Source of the DNA: Hyphomicrobium_B sp001006785
Lineage (GTDB): Bacteria > Pseudomonadota > Alphaproteobacteria > Rhizobiales > Hyphomicrobiaceae
Length of the DNA: 64,000 nt
Assembly (NCBI RefSeq): GCF_001006785.1
Contig: NZ_CDHO01000003.1
Span: 186,001-250,000 of the forward strand
Direction: 5' to 3'
Under the pieces are notes generated by a model. It was given only the letters and a program-made list of their open reading frames with translations. It was not told the origin of the DNA and searched no databases. The translations under genes and the position numbers were made by a program. Positions 28,307 through 36,976 of this stretch are shown here, piece by piece; the stretch's first letter is position 1, and every line of letters begins with the position of its first letter.

Positions 28307-28849
28307 TTAAGCGTGCTTTGCCGAGACAGCGCTGCGCGCCATCGTCCAGACCCACTGCAGAACCAGCAGCGCTCCGAACGCGACGAAGTCGACTTCGAAA
28401 ACGCGGCGGACGACATCGGCCGACAGCGTCGCCTCGGAGCCCTCGAGCGGATAGCCGGTCACGAACAGCGCCATCTGATACGTCGCAAACGCGACGGCGA
28501 ACGCGAGAGGCACCGTCAGCATGGGCGAGCGGCCTTGAAGGCGTTCGACGACGAGGTGCGCGACAAAGAACGCGATCAGCGCGGAGACACCCATCGCCGC
28601 GCCCCAGGCGAACGTGTCCACCGTTTGCGGGTAATGCAGAACTCCGAAACCAACGAGCTGATTGGCAAGCAACGCCGTGGCGACAAGAGCTAGGCCCGTC
28701 GTCCGGCCCATCATAAGCGCTGCAAATGCCGCGATTGCTGCCAGAGGCGCCGCACACGCAAAGGCGAGGCTGCCCAGGACACTGAGGGCCGACACCAGAA
28801 TGATCATGACAATCGTGCTTCCCGAAAAGCGATCCAAACTGTCGTGCAT
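28307..28849 (-). CDS. Polytopic membrane protein, unknown
   Basis: 180 residues from ATG 28849 (AAAGGA about 10 bases upstream). About five to six hydrophobic helices fill the protein, among them STIVMIILVSALSVLGSLAF and the conserved-looking loop NQLVGFGVLHYPQTVDTFAW. No signal peptide. I do not recognise the family. The helix density and loop resemble small S-component or transporter-like proteins, but no partner ATPase is near. A leader hairpin lies upstream at about 28938-28972. Confidence 0.65.
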   Translation of the reverse strand: MHDSLDRFSGSTIVMIILVSALSVLGSLAFACAAPLAAIAAFAALMMGRTTGLALVATALLANQLVGFGVLHYPQTVDTFAWGAAMGVSALIAFFVAHLVVERLQGRSPMLTVPLAFAVAFATYQMALFVTGYPLEGSEATLSADVVRRVFEVDFVAFGALLVLQWVWTMARSAVSAKHA

Positions 28850-29316
28850 GAGCATTCCTTTCTTGCGTCGCGGCCGAAAACGTATCGGCGCAACTGTATT
28901 TCTACGGTGGTGATCATAACAAAACAAGGGCGGGCAACGCCTTGCATCCGGCGTCAAACCCGCGAATTGCTGTTGCCTTGCATGCTCCGGGCACGTTATG
29001 TCGGCGATGGAGCGTAGCAACCAACAGCAACGCTCCTGTTAAACATTTGGAATGGGACTGCGGGCCGGCACGGCCTTGCTCCTAGCGGAACGCGCGACCG
29101 GATCGCGCCGCGAGGTACCCAATATGAACGTCAATCCACGCACCTTCCATCCCATGAGCCCGCATCGCCTCAAGGCGACCGGCCGCGATCGAATGCGGAT
29201 ATGGCAAACGCCGCATCTGTAGCCGCCGGGCTGTTCCCGGCCTTCGAAGCACCCTCATGAGTTCAAGCGTGCACGTTCCTCAAGGGACCGCACCCCCGTT
29301 CGGCAAAAGGTGAGAC
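28850..29316. other. Intergenic region with leader hairpin
   Basis: 467 bp between divergent genes. Apart from the hairpin at 28938-28972 I see only a 32-codon frame starting at 29124 (MNVNPRTFHPMSPHRLKATG...), with no ribosome site; I do not call it a gene. Confidence 0.45.
28938..28972 (-). promoter_or_regulatory. Structured 5' leader hairpin (candidate)
   Basis: On the reverse strand GCGGG-TT-TGACGCC pairs with GGCGTT-GC-CCGC to form a long interrupted stem, then CCTTGTTTTGTTATG. It lies in the leader of the membrane-protein gene, about 90 bp before its ATG. It looks like an attenuator-style element. I checked for cobalamin-riboswitch landmarks and did not find them. Confidence 0.3.
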
Positions 29317-29535
29317 ATGCAGGATCGCGCACCGCTTGAGGATGAGGCGCAGGTCTTTTCCGGCATCGTCAAGGTTTGGCGAAGCGACTATGGCGAACTG
29401 CTGACCGACAGCGGCGTGACCGTCCCGCTGGTCACCAGCGGCTACCGGCCGGTGCCGGTCGGCGCGCGCGTGACGCTCGTTGCCCGCAAATATAAACCGC
29501 TTTTCCAAATTGATCGCATCGTCGACGGCTCCTGA
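29317..29535 (+). CDS. Small protein with degenerate cold-shock-like sequence
   Basis: 72 residues with AAAGGTGAG just upstream of ATG 29317. The core runs FSGIVKVWRSDYGELLTDSG, then VGARVTLVARKYKPLFQIDR. The order (GxVKxW, aromatic-G, then V-G-A-R-V before the last strand) resembles the cold-shock OB fold, but the RNP1 motif KGFGFI and RNP2 VFVH are absent. It could be a diverged CSD protein or an unrelated small beta-barrel. Compare the true CspA at 49066-49281. Confidence 0.6.
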   Translation: MQDRAPLEDEAQVFSGIVKVWRSDYGELLTDSGVTVPLVTSGYRPVPVGARVTLVARKYKPLFQIDRIVDGS

Positions 29536-29611
29536 CCTTCCCTAACCTCACAAGACTTGTAAGTGTTGAGCGTCCGAGGCTCCTCGCCTGAAAACGCCAA
29601 GAGGGATAATC

Positions 29612-29935
29612 ATGAGATCGCTCGTCTGCATGCTGATGGTCTGTTCCGGCATGACCTTGGCTCAACACGCCGTTGCCGCTGAGCTTGCCGTCGAAACGAT
29701 CTGTACCAATCCCAAGGATGACCCACCTGGCCCCGACACGACGGTCGCATGTTATTCGGACGCCGGCTGCGCACTTGCCGAGACGCTCGGAGCAGAACCC
29801 ATCCGCGACTATGACGTTGACAGCGCGCCGTTCGCTCTTGCTCGCGGCAAGATCAGCGCCATCATCGCGACGTCCAAGGATCTGATCAAAACCGCGCAAG
29901 CCAACGGCGCGAAGTGTCAACCGGCGAGCAAATAA
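29612..29935 (+). CDS. Small exported protein with three mature cysteines, unknown
   Basis: 107 residues; AAGAGGG precedes ATG 29612. A signal peptide (MRSLVCMLMVCSGMTLAQHA, cleavage near VAA) is followed by a mature part with Cys in ETICTNPKDDPPG, in VACYSDAGCALAETLG and in AKCQPASK. The even spread of cysteines suggests disulphides in the periplasm. No known family. Confidence 0.6.
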   Translation: MRSLVCMLMVCSGMTLAQHAVAAELAVETICTNPKDDPPGPDTTVACYSDAGCALAETLGAEPIRDYDVDSAPFALARGKISAIIATSKDLIKTAQANGAKCQPASK

Positions 29936-29960
29936 AGCTCAATCGTCTGATGTCCTTGCA

Positions 29961-30830
29961 TCAGCGAACGACGTCTGTGACGACGTGAGCCCCCATCAGT
30001 TCCTTTTGATTGGGATACCAGGCACTGGTTGTCGGCGTCGCAAACACCCGCTCGATGAAAGCATCCGGAATCTCGGCGGCCTGATACAGCGCCCGGATTT
30101 TATCGGTGCCCGCTCCGATCGAATTGGCGCTCTCTCCGCCGACCGCGTGAAAGCCGAGCTTGGCGCCCTTGCGTATCGTGCGAGGATTGCCGCCGAGAAA
30201 CGCGAGCGTGCATGCGCTTGCGCACAACTCGTCAGCATAGGTCGCAAGCGATCGCGATTTGATTTCATCATGCAGCCGCGTGCCGACGCCCACGTGTCCG
30301 CCGGGACTGTTCAGCAGAACGGTTTCAATTTCGGGGTTCGCCGCGAGCGCGCGGGACACTTCGCCGAGAACGCCCCACGACAGATAACCCTTGATCTCAA
30401 GAGTCTTGTCGTCGACCGACACCGTGTGGCCCTGTAGACCGACCCAATCCTGATCGGTGGCATCTTTGTAGAGCGAGATCATGCCGGACGGAAAAGGGAT
30501 CAGCAAAAGCAGACCCGCCGCTCCGATCAGCGTCGCGACACCGCGCGCGAACCACCGCGTCGCGCCCCACCTGCCGGGGTTTTTCTCAGCCGTACTCGCC
30601 CGCCACATGCCGACGAATTGCCAGATAGCGACGATGCCGATGACCAGGAATCCCAGCCCGCCCTGAACCATCCGCGAGACCGGCGTGTCTTGCAGCGACC
30701 ACTGCGTCAACCAGAACGTCACGATCGTATAGACGAGCAACGGCAGAACGATCGTCCACGCCAGCAGGCTCGCCCAAAAAGCGCAGTCACCTCGCCAATT
30801 CCGAACGATGACATTCGACAAGGTGCTCAC
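29961..30830 (-). CDS. Membrane-anchored ClpP/crotonase-fold serine protease-like protein
   Basis: 289 residues. Three hydrophobic segments (about 19-42, 54-74 and 96-120) precede a periplasmic domain. That domain has VLLNSPGGHVGVG (174-183), the nucleophile region CASAC with Ser205, and GFH with His228. This is the COG3904 arrangement, a ClpP/SppA-like fold. Ser and His are in the right order, so it may be an active membrane protease, substrate unknown. The leftward gene behind it (30921-32258) is a membrane alpha/beta hydrolase 90 bp upstream; co-transcription is plausible. Confidence 0.8.
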   Translation of the reverse strand: MSTLSNVIVRNWRGDCAFWASLLAWTIVLPLLVYTIVTFWLTQWSLQDTPVSRMVQGGLGFLVIGIVAIWQFVGMWRASTAEKNPGRWGATRWFARGVATLIGAAGLLLLIPFPSGMISLYKDATDQDWVGLQGHTVSVDDKTLEIKGYLSWGVLGEVSRALAANPEIETVLLNSPGGHVGVGTRLHDEIKSRSLATYADELCASACTLAFLGGNPRTIRKGAKLGFHAVGGESANSIGAGTDKIRALYQAAEIPDAFIERVFATPTTSAWYPNQKELMGAHVVTDVVR

Positions 30831-30920
30831 CTTCGCTTGCTGCGCGCCATTCGCGACGATCTGATCCCGCCGTCGTCTGTGTTATGGCCCGGCGAGAAGT
30901 GTCGGCTCAAAAAAGCTCGA

Positions 30921-32258
30921 TCAAGGATTAATTTGCGCGCCGCCTTTCCTTCCCCAGGCATCGACAAGATGATCGGCAACGACCGCAATCACACCGTCAT
31001 CGCGCATGTAGGCATTGTGGTAGAGCGCATCGCTGAGACGCTTCCACATCGTGTCGGCATCGGTGATGCCGCCTTCCGGGCCTTCCGCTGCAACGATGCT
31101 GTCGTAAAGTTTCTGCGCCGCCACGAACACCGCTGCATCGTCCACACCGCCGAAGCTCAGTGCATCGATACGCTGCTCCTTGGCTTCGCTGAGATATGGA
31201 GGAAGACGGCGGATACCTGTCAGCTTGAAACGGCCGTCGTCGCCGAACGCCGCGCCGAGCACGCCGCCATGAATGGCCGAACTCAAAACCTTGGCATAAA
31301 GCCATCCGCCACCGGCTCGCGCCAGCCCGGCGATAAGCAGAAAGACCGCGCCGTAGACGACCGGCACCAGGAGGAGAAACGTGAAATCGGCCGCCATGCC
31401 GAGCCCGAACTCTCCGGCAGAAATCTTGTCGATGATCGGTCTTAGGAAATAGCCGCCGTAGAGCAGGAATACCGCCGTCGTCACCACGACACCCGCGAGC
31501 GCCGCGAACGCCGTCAATGCGCGCACGGCGGCTTCCGTCTTGACGTAGTGCGGCGACAGCACGGCCGCCTGTTCGAGCAAGCGCATGGCTTCGTCGCGCG
31601 GGCTATGAATCACCAGCCAATCCTTCGGCGACATCGATTTCGCGAACCGCCGCATGGCGAAGGCGCGATGAAAAATCTTGCGCACGCCAGCGACGAGACT
31701 CCACAGCGAAAGCGCAAGCAGGCCGCCGAACACGACGATCGTCTCGACGATCTTGTCCGTGCCTTCGCCGAGAATGGAAATGAGATACCAGACCATGATT
31801 GGAGCGACGACCGCACCCATGACGATCTGAAACAGCGCAATCGCGAGCGGCACGGCTTTGAGACGCCGGGTAAAGAACGGCGTTCCGAACGAAACAACCC
31901 CGCCGCGGCGTCCGGCGCGGGATGTCTGCGCCAGCGCTTCCTGCGTGACGTTTCCACCGTGACTATGCGCGATGACGGCGTGCGGCCGTCCGTCCTTGTC
32001 GAGCCGGTGCAGCAAGCGCGCGAGGTTCGCCGACCCGGTCAGCCGGTCATAGTCCGAATTCGCGCCGGACCAGTGCATCGGCACGATCTCGGCGCCCGCA
32101 ATGCCCCGCTGCGCCAGCTCACCGACAAGACGCTCGGTGAAAGGAGAGCCCTTCTGCCACCAGCGGCCGCCGTCATCTTCCGGAGCCGCATCATTCGTGC
32201 CGTGCACGGTCACGATCACCGCACCACGATCAGCGCGCTCCGCCCTTCCACCTAACAT
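30921..32258 (-). CDS. Alpha/beta-hydrolase fold membrane protein
   Basis: 445 residues; AGGGGA 7 bases before ATG 32258. The N-terminal hydrolase part has the oxyanion strand VIVTVHGTNDAAPEDDG (15-31) and the nucleophile elbow AHSHGG with Ser99. From about 137 come paired membrane helices (AIALFQIVMGAVVAPIMVWY and TIVVFGGLLALSLWSLVAGV), then two more blocks around 250-325. The C-terminal 100 residues are soluble. A hydrolase fused to several membrane helices is uncommon; lipids are an obvious but unproven substrate. It precedes the ClpP-like membrane protein. Confidence 0.75.
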   Translation of the reverse strand: MLGGRAERADRGAVIVTVHGTNDAAPEDDGGRWWQKGSPFTERLVGELAQRGIAGAEIVPMHWSGANSDYDRLTGSANLARLLHRLDKDGRPHAVIAHSHGGNVTQEALAQTSRAGRRGGVVSFGTPFFTRRLKAVPLAIALFQIVMGAVVAPIMVWYLISILGEGTDKIVETIVVFGGLLALSLWSLVAGVRKIFHRAFAMRRFAKSMSPKDWLVIHSPRDEAMRLLEQAAVLSPHYVKTEAAVRALTAFAALAGVVVTTAVFLLYGGYFLRPIIDKISAGEFGLGMAADFTFLLLVPVVYGAVFLLIAGLARAGGGWLYAKVLSSAIHGGVLGAAFGDDGRFKLTGIRRLPPYLSEAKEQRIDALSFGGVDDAAVFVAAQKLYDSIVAAEGPEGGITDADTMWKRLSDALYHNAYMRDDGVIAVVADHLVDAWGRKGGAQINP

Positions 32259-32651
32259 CGACGTCCCCTGACTTCCCCGTTATCTCGGTTTCCGAACTTA
32301 GTCCGGCTCCGCCGCGGCGGAAATGGGGTGAAGCGGCGGGATGGGCGACAAAATCCGCCCGCGTCGCATCCGAATTATGTGGTCGACACCGCGATCGGCG
32401 GCGACCGCCTTCGGGACAAAGCGAACGAAGTCTTAAGAGAAAAAAAGCCTTTGCATCGTAGTTTGCATTTCATGAACTTTGCGATCGCATGAGTTGACTA
32501 TCCCATTCGGAAAGTCCGCTTCTCGCGCGCATTTGGACACCGTCGAGACCAGAAAACTGGATTGGCAGAAGTGTTGAAACGGAGAACAATCAGCGATCTT
32601 GATGGCGCCACAGTTATCCCGGAAGTAGATCGGGGCTTCGGGGACTTTATC
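32259..32651. other. Intergenic region
   Basis: 393 bp, divergent between the hydrolase and the exported protein. No gene supported. An upstream ATG at 32562 is in frame with the next gene but would bury its signal peptide, so I treat 32562-32651 as non-coding. Confidence 0.45.
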
Positions 32652-33302
32652 GTGCGTATTACTTTGTGTTTTATTGCCATCACGTCCTGCGTCCTCAACG
32701 CCCACACCGTTGCCGCCGAGCCGGTTCCGTTGAACGCCGACGCGATCAAAGCGACGCTCCCCGGATCGGTTCTCAAGCTCGACACTCCGCTCGGAATGGT
32801 GGTCCCCATCAAGTTTGATGGCGATGGCCTGATGTCGGGAGATGCCGGTCAGTTGGCGTCGTATCTCGGCTCGCAAAAAGACCGAGGCCGCTATTGGCTC
32901 GCGGAAGACCGCATCTGCTACAAGTGGTTCCGCTGGTTCAGCGGCGAGCAGCATTGCCTCGCCATTCAACGCGACGGACAACGGATTTTCTGGCAGCGCG
33001 AGGACGGCGAAACCGGAACCGCGACCCTTGAGGAACAGCAGAAAGCGCCGCCAGCGCCAGCCGCTCCGACCAAGATCGTCAAGGCCGTAAAGACCCCGGT
33101 CAAAAAGCAGCATGTGGCGCAAATTCAGCGCCCTATATCGGAGCCCGCTTTGCCGGTCGATGAGCCGATGCTCGACGAACCTGTTCTGATCAAGCTTCCG
33201 ACGCTCGCCGTGCGTCCTCGGAAGCAAGCCGCGGCCCTCACCGCAGACAAAACAATGGCACTCGAGCCGAACACGTCGGTTCACGCCAAATCATCGCAAT
33301 AA
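32652..33302 (+). CDS. Exported protein of unknown function
   Basis: 216 residues from GTG 32652 (GGGGAC 10 bases upstream), chosen because RITLCFIAITSCVLNAHTVA forms a signal peptide ending at AEP. ATG 32562 would add 30 non-signal residues. The mature N-terminal half is a compact domain (GDAGQLASYLGSQKDRGRYW, then CYKWFRWFSGEQHCLAIQRD, two Cys). The C-terminal half is Pro/Ala/Lys-rich and disordered. The domain recalls small periplasmic proteins with a YKWxxW-type core; no name assigned. Confidence 0.65.
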   Translation: MRITLCFIAITSCVLNAHTVAAEPVPLNADAIKATLPGSVLKLDTPLGMVVPIKFDGDGLMSGDAGQLASYLGSQKDRGRYWLAEDRICYKWFRWFSGEQHCLAIQRDGQRIFWQREDGETGTATLEEQQKAPPAPAAPTKIVKAVKTPVKKQHVAQIQRPISEPALPVDEPMLDEPVLIKLPTLAVRPRKQAAALTADKTMALEPNTSVHAKSSQ

Positions 33303-33362
33303 GTCTAGATGAAATGCGAGCCCGTGCGCGCGTTCATGCGCGCAGCGACGAAGTGCGCGCGG

Positions 33363-34313
33363 CTACTTGCTGGAACTCGCCGCAACCTGTGACGTGCCGA
33401 TAAACTTCCGTAGTCCGAATCCGAAATCAATCGCGCTTGGCGATGTCGCAGGAGCACGTTCAGCTTGCGGCTCCAGTTCAGCTTCGCCAACGGCATCGGC
33501 GGGACGTGCACGACGTGCCGGCCGCGGCAACAATTTCAGCATGACGAGTTCGCGCGCGAGATACGGCGACACGGCCGGGCGCGGTTTCGGAACCGGGTCC
33601 TCGTCTGAAGCACTCGCGCCGGCCGGCTCGGCTGACGCGAACATTTCCGCATCCGCAGCCTGCGGCTCGTCGAGATCGAGTTTCTTCAAGCCCGCCGCGT
33701 AAGCCTCATCGAAATTGCCGAAGCTGCCGAGAAAACCTGGCACGCTCGGATAAACGCGCCGCCGTGCGTACGTCGCCTCTTGCGCGGTTGGAGCCTTCAA
33801 GACGCTGACGACGAGATGCGCGACGCCTTCCTTCCGAAACCCGAGACTATCGGCGGCGGCGCGCGAAACATCGAGCTTGCGCTGTCCGCTGTAGGGGCCG
33901 GCATTGGTGATGCGCAGAACGGACGCGCGTCCGGTCCGCGGATTGTAAGCGAGGATCACGGTCCCATCAGGGAACAGCGGGCTTGCTGCATTGTCTGGAA
34001 GATCCGGACGGAACACGCTTCCCGAACTCGTTAACCCGCACGGGTTCAGGCGATCGCGGCTGCAGTCATCGTAGAACGAGGCCTGCAGATAGCCGCGCCA
34101 GCCGACGAGACTTTCGGTTTGCTTCAACGTGCCGACGCGATGGCACCAGCCACTGAAGCAATACTTCGCTCCCGGCGTCTTGGCATCCACGCTCGGCGCA
34201 AAAAGCGGACAAAGACATACGAGCGCGGCAAGCACACCGGCTCGCAGCACCTTATGATCGTCATCAGCGAAGCTGTGTTGGACGGCAGAATGCCGCCCCT
34301 TCCCCCAAAACAT
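33363..34313 (-). CDS. rlpA: RlpA-like double-psi beta-barrel protein
   Basis: 316 residues from ATG 34313 (GAAGGTG upstream). The signal segment VLAALVCLCPLFAPSVDAK is preceded by about 20 charged residues. The double-psi barrel domain (about 75-165) contains ASFYDDCSRDRLNPCGLTSS, GTVILAYNPRTGRASVLRIT, then NAGPYSGQRKLDVSRAAADS. This matches RlpA (septal lytic transglycosylase family); NxGPY and the LDVS helix are diagnostic. The C-terminal 150 residues are Pro/Ala-rich and lack a SPOR domain. Probably acts on peptidoglycan glycan strands. Confidence 0.85.
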   Translation of the reverse strand: MFWGKGRHSAVQHSFADDDHKVLRAGVLAALVCLCPLFAPSVDAKTPGAKYCFSGWCHRVGTLKQTESLVGWRGYLQASFYDDCSRDRLNPCGLTSSGSVFRPDLPDNAASPLFPDGTVILAYNPRTGRASVLRITNAGPYSGQRKLDVSRAAADSLGFRKEGVAHLVVSVLKAPTAQEATYARRRVYPSVPGFLGSFGNFDEAYAAGLKKLDLDEPQAADAEMFASAEPAGASASDEDPVPKPRPAVSPYLARELVMLKLLPRPARRARPADAVGEAELEPQAERAPATSPSAIDFGFGLRKFIGTSQVAASSSK

Positions 34314-34541
34314 CGTAGCACCTTCACGGGTACGTCGGAGATTGGCTTGCTCCAAAACCGTGGCAACTCTACGAGCGGGCCGTGCAGTTTTGGTTAAAAT
34401 ATCTACAATTCGCCAGAACGACGCGGACCAAATCGATTGGAAAAAAGAATGTCGTCCCCAACTTACCCGTTATGATTTCCCCGGCAGACGTCGATCAGGT
34501 TGAAAGACGTATGCGTACGCAATCAAATGGACGAGATGGAA

Positions 34542-34943
34542 ATGGGAATTACCAAAGGCATCAAGCAGCTCATCGCGGAAGCTCGGGATCGAATTCGGAC
34601 GCTGACGCTTGACGAAGCTAAGGCGAAGTTGAACGGCCCCAACGTCACCTTCATCGACATTCGCGAACCCCACGAACTCGAAGCCGATGGAGTAATCCCT
34701 GGAGCTGTGCCTGCGCCGCGCGGAATGCTGGAGTTCCTGGCCGATCCCGCCAGTCCATATCACAAGGATGTATTCAGTTCGGGCAACGAATTGATTCTCT
34801 ATTGCGCGTCTTCAGGCCGATCGAGCCTCGCTGCGGCGACTCTGCAAGACATGGGACTGAGCCACGTCGCGCATATCGATGGCGGCTTCAAAGCGTGGAA
34901 GCAGGCAGGCTTGCCAGTCGAACCGGTCGCCAAACAGAAGTGA
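34542..34943 (+). CDS. Rhodanese-like sulfurtransferase
   Basis: 133 residues. Three in-frame ATGs (34527, 34536, 34542) occur; 34542 has GAGATGGAA as ribosome site and matches where family members start. A single rhodanese domain with FIDIREPHELEADG and the active loop LYCASSGRSSLAA (Cys88). Cytosolic, no signal peptide. It would transfer sulfane sulphur to an unknown acceptor. It is divergent from rlpA and followed by the heme operon on the other strand. Confidence 0.88.
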   Translation: MGITKGIKQLIAEARDRIRTLTLDEAKAKLNGPNVTFIDIREPHELEADGVIPGAVPAPRGMLEFLADPASPYHKDVFSSGNELILYCASSGRSSLAAATLQDMGLSHVAHIDGGFKAWKQAGLPVEPVAKQK

Positions 34944-35075
34944 CGCCGTAGCCAAACGCTAAACGGCAACGACTGCGATTGGCATCTCACCTCGAAAAGA
35001 AAACGACGCGGCCTTCGGCGATAGCGATGCAGTCACCGCTGATGGCCGCGCTTACACCTGCCAGCTGATCTCGGT

Positions 35076-35918
35076 TTAGCTCGAAGCGCCCGCCCGGCGC
35101 TGCTGGGAGAACGCCGTAGAGGATTGCGATCCTTCGAGGTGCCGCCACGGCGTGCCGTGGCAATGCTCCGCAACGATTGAAACCTCAAAAATCCGTTCGA
35201 TCAGATCGCGCGAAAGCGGCGCCTCGCTCGTCGCTATCGTGGCAAGCCGCCCCTTCTGCAGAACGAGTGTCCGATCGGCGAACGAATGCGCTAGCGCGAG
35301 ATCGTGCAGAACGACGATCACAAGCACGCGCTCGGAGTGCGCGAGCATGCGCGCATGCTCCAGAAGCGCCAGCTGATGACGGATGTCGAGGCTGGCGATC
35401 GGCTCATCCAGCATGAGAATTTGATCGGCCTCGAGCGTCTTTCCCGCAGCCAGCTGCGCCAATGCGCGCGCAAAGCTCACGCGCTGCTGCTCGCCCCCCG
35501 ACAGCGTCAGGAAATTACGCTCCGTGAACTCCGCCGCGTCCGCGCTTGCCAACGCTGAGAGCGCGATTTGATCGCGATCTCTGCGCGACAGGCCGATGCC
35601 GACACCTTCCGCCCCGAGACGCACGACCTCGAATGCCGTGAACGGAAACGCGACACGCGAATTCTGCAGCATCACCGCTCGCCTGGCCGCAAGCTGCCGC
35701 TGCGGCATCGCTTCGAGCGCCTCGCCGCGGATCAGGATTGTGCCCTCGCTCGGCCGAGCTTCGCCCGACAACATGCGCAGCAGCGTCGACTTGCCCGCAC
35801 CGTTCGGCCCGACGATCGCCAGAACCTCACCCGCCTTGGCGGCGAAGCTGATACGCTCCAGCAGCTTTTTCGGGCCGACCTGATACGACAGATCATGAAC
35901 GGCGATCATCTCTGTCAT
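35076..35918 (-). CDS. hmuV: Heme ABC transporter ATP-binding protein
   Basis: 280 residues. Walker A GPNGAGKST (about 38-46), signature LSGGEQQRV and Walker B ILMLDEPIASLD, with the switch His in VVLHDLALA. The FecE/HmuV subfamily. It couples ATP hydrolysis to heme import through HmuU. Its start overlaps the hmuU stop by ATGA, and it is the last gene of the heme operon. Confidence 0.92.
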   Translation of the reverse strand: MTEMIAVHDLSYQVGPKKLLERISFAAKAGEVLAIVGPNGAGKSTLLRMLSGEARPSEGTILIRGEALEAMPQRQLAARRAVMLQNSRVAFPFTAFEVVRLGAEGVGIGLSRRDRDQIALSALASADAAEFTERNFLTLSGGEQQRVSFARALAQLAAGKTLEADQILMLDEPIASLDIRHQLALLEHARMLAHSERVLVIVVLHDLALAHSFADRTLVLQKGRLATIATSEAPLSRDLIERIFEVSIVAEHCHGTPWRHLEGSQSSTAFSQQRRAGASS

Positions 35919-36976
35919 ATGGCGAACTCCGGACTACGACGGAGCAACAGCCAGATGAAGAACGGCGCGCCGATCGTCGCCATGATGATCCCGATCGGCA
36001 ACTCGCTCGGCGAAACGATCGTCCTTGCGCAGATGTCCGCGCCGACAAGCAATGCCGCGCCGAGCAGCGCCGAAGCCGGCAGCAGGAAACGATAATTCGC
36101 GCCGACCGCAAGGCGAAGCACGTGCGGCACGATAATGCCCACGAAGCCGATAAGCCCCGAGCACGCGACAGCAGCCCCGACCGCGACCGAAACGAGCAGG
36201 ATCGCAGCGACCTTGAGACGATTGACGTTGACGCCAAGATGATAGGCTTCCGCTTCTCCGAGCGCCATGGCGTTGAGCCCATGCGCGAGAAACGGAATGG
36301 CGATCAGCGTCGGTAGCACCATCGGCACGACTACAGAGACTTTACTCCACGTCGCGCCGCCGAGGCTTCCCATCGACCAGAACGTCAGATCGCGAAGCTG
36401 GCGATCATCGCTGATGTAGGAGAGCAAGCCCGTTCCGGCACCAGCCAGCGCGGCAAATGCGATGCCGGCGAGAAGCATGATCGCCATCGATGTCCGCCCG
36501 CCCCGGCTCGCAACCATGTAGAGCAGGAACGTCGCCATCAGCGCACCGACGAACGCTGCGATAGGAAGGATCTCGAACGGAAGCTTGTTGACGGACTCCG
36601 GCAGCAATGTTCCGCCGAGCACGATCGCGAGCGCCGCGGCAAAGCCCGCGCCGGAGGACACGCCGATCAAACCGGGATCGGCGAGCGGATTGCGAAACAG
36701 ACCTTGCATCACCGCGCCGGACGCTGCGAGCGCAGCGCCGACGGCTGCCCCGAGCAACAAGCGCGGCAATCGGATTTGGGTGATCACCAGTGTGTCGCGC
36801 GCGAAATCCGTTTGCTCGCTCGGATCAAGCCCAAACAGAATCTCGAACACGCGGCGCGGCGCGATGGGAACTGAGCCGAAGCAGATCGCAGCGAGCGCCA
36901 CGACGGCCAGCAAGACGCAGAGCGCCACCATCGCCACCGTCTTGCGATACGCTACTTGCGGAATGTGCTGCATCAC
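35915..36976 (-). CDS. hmuU: Heme ABC transporter permease
   Basis: 353 residues with about ten membrane helices, FecCD family (BtuC fold). The opening LAVVALAAICFGSVPIAPRR and the motif GAALAASGAVMQGLFRNPLA, with PGLIGVSSGAG behind it, are standard. It overlaps hmuT upstream and hmuV downstream by 4 bp each, indicating coupled translation of the transporter subunits. Confidence 0.93.
   Translation of the reverse strand: MMQHIPQVAYRKTVAMVALCVLLAVVALAAICFGSVPIAPRRVFEILFGLDPSEQTDFARDTLVITQIRLPRLLLGAAVGAALAASGAVMQGLFRNPLADPGLIGVSSGAGFAAALAIVLGGTLLPESVNKLPFEILPIAAFVGALMATFLLYMVASRGGRTSMAIMLLAGIAFAALAGAGTGLLSYISDDRQLRDLTFWSMGSLGGATWSKVSVVVPMVLPTLIAIPFLAHGLNAMALGEAEAYHLGVNVNRLKVAAILLVSVAVGAAVACSGLIGFVGIIVPHVLRLAVGANYRFLLPASALLGAALLVGADICARTIVSPSELPIGIIMATIGAPFFIWLLLRRSPEFAI

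Noticed and set aside
28850..29040. Cobalamin riboswitch for the membrane protein at 28307
   Set aside because: The B12-box and its conserved partner segments are not present; only a generic hairpin is seen.
29124..29222. 32-codon frame in the 28850-29316 gap
   Set aside because: No ribosome site, no similarity, ordinary composition for random GC-rich sequence.
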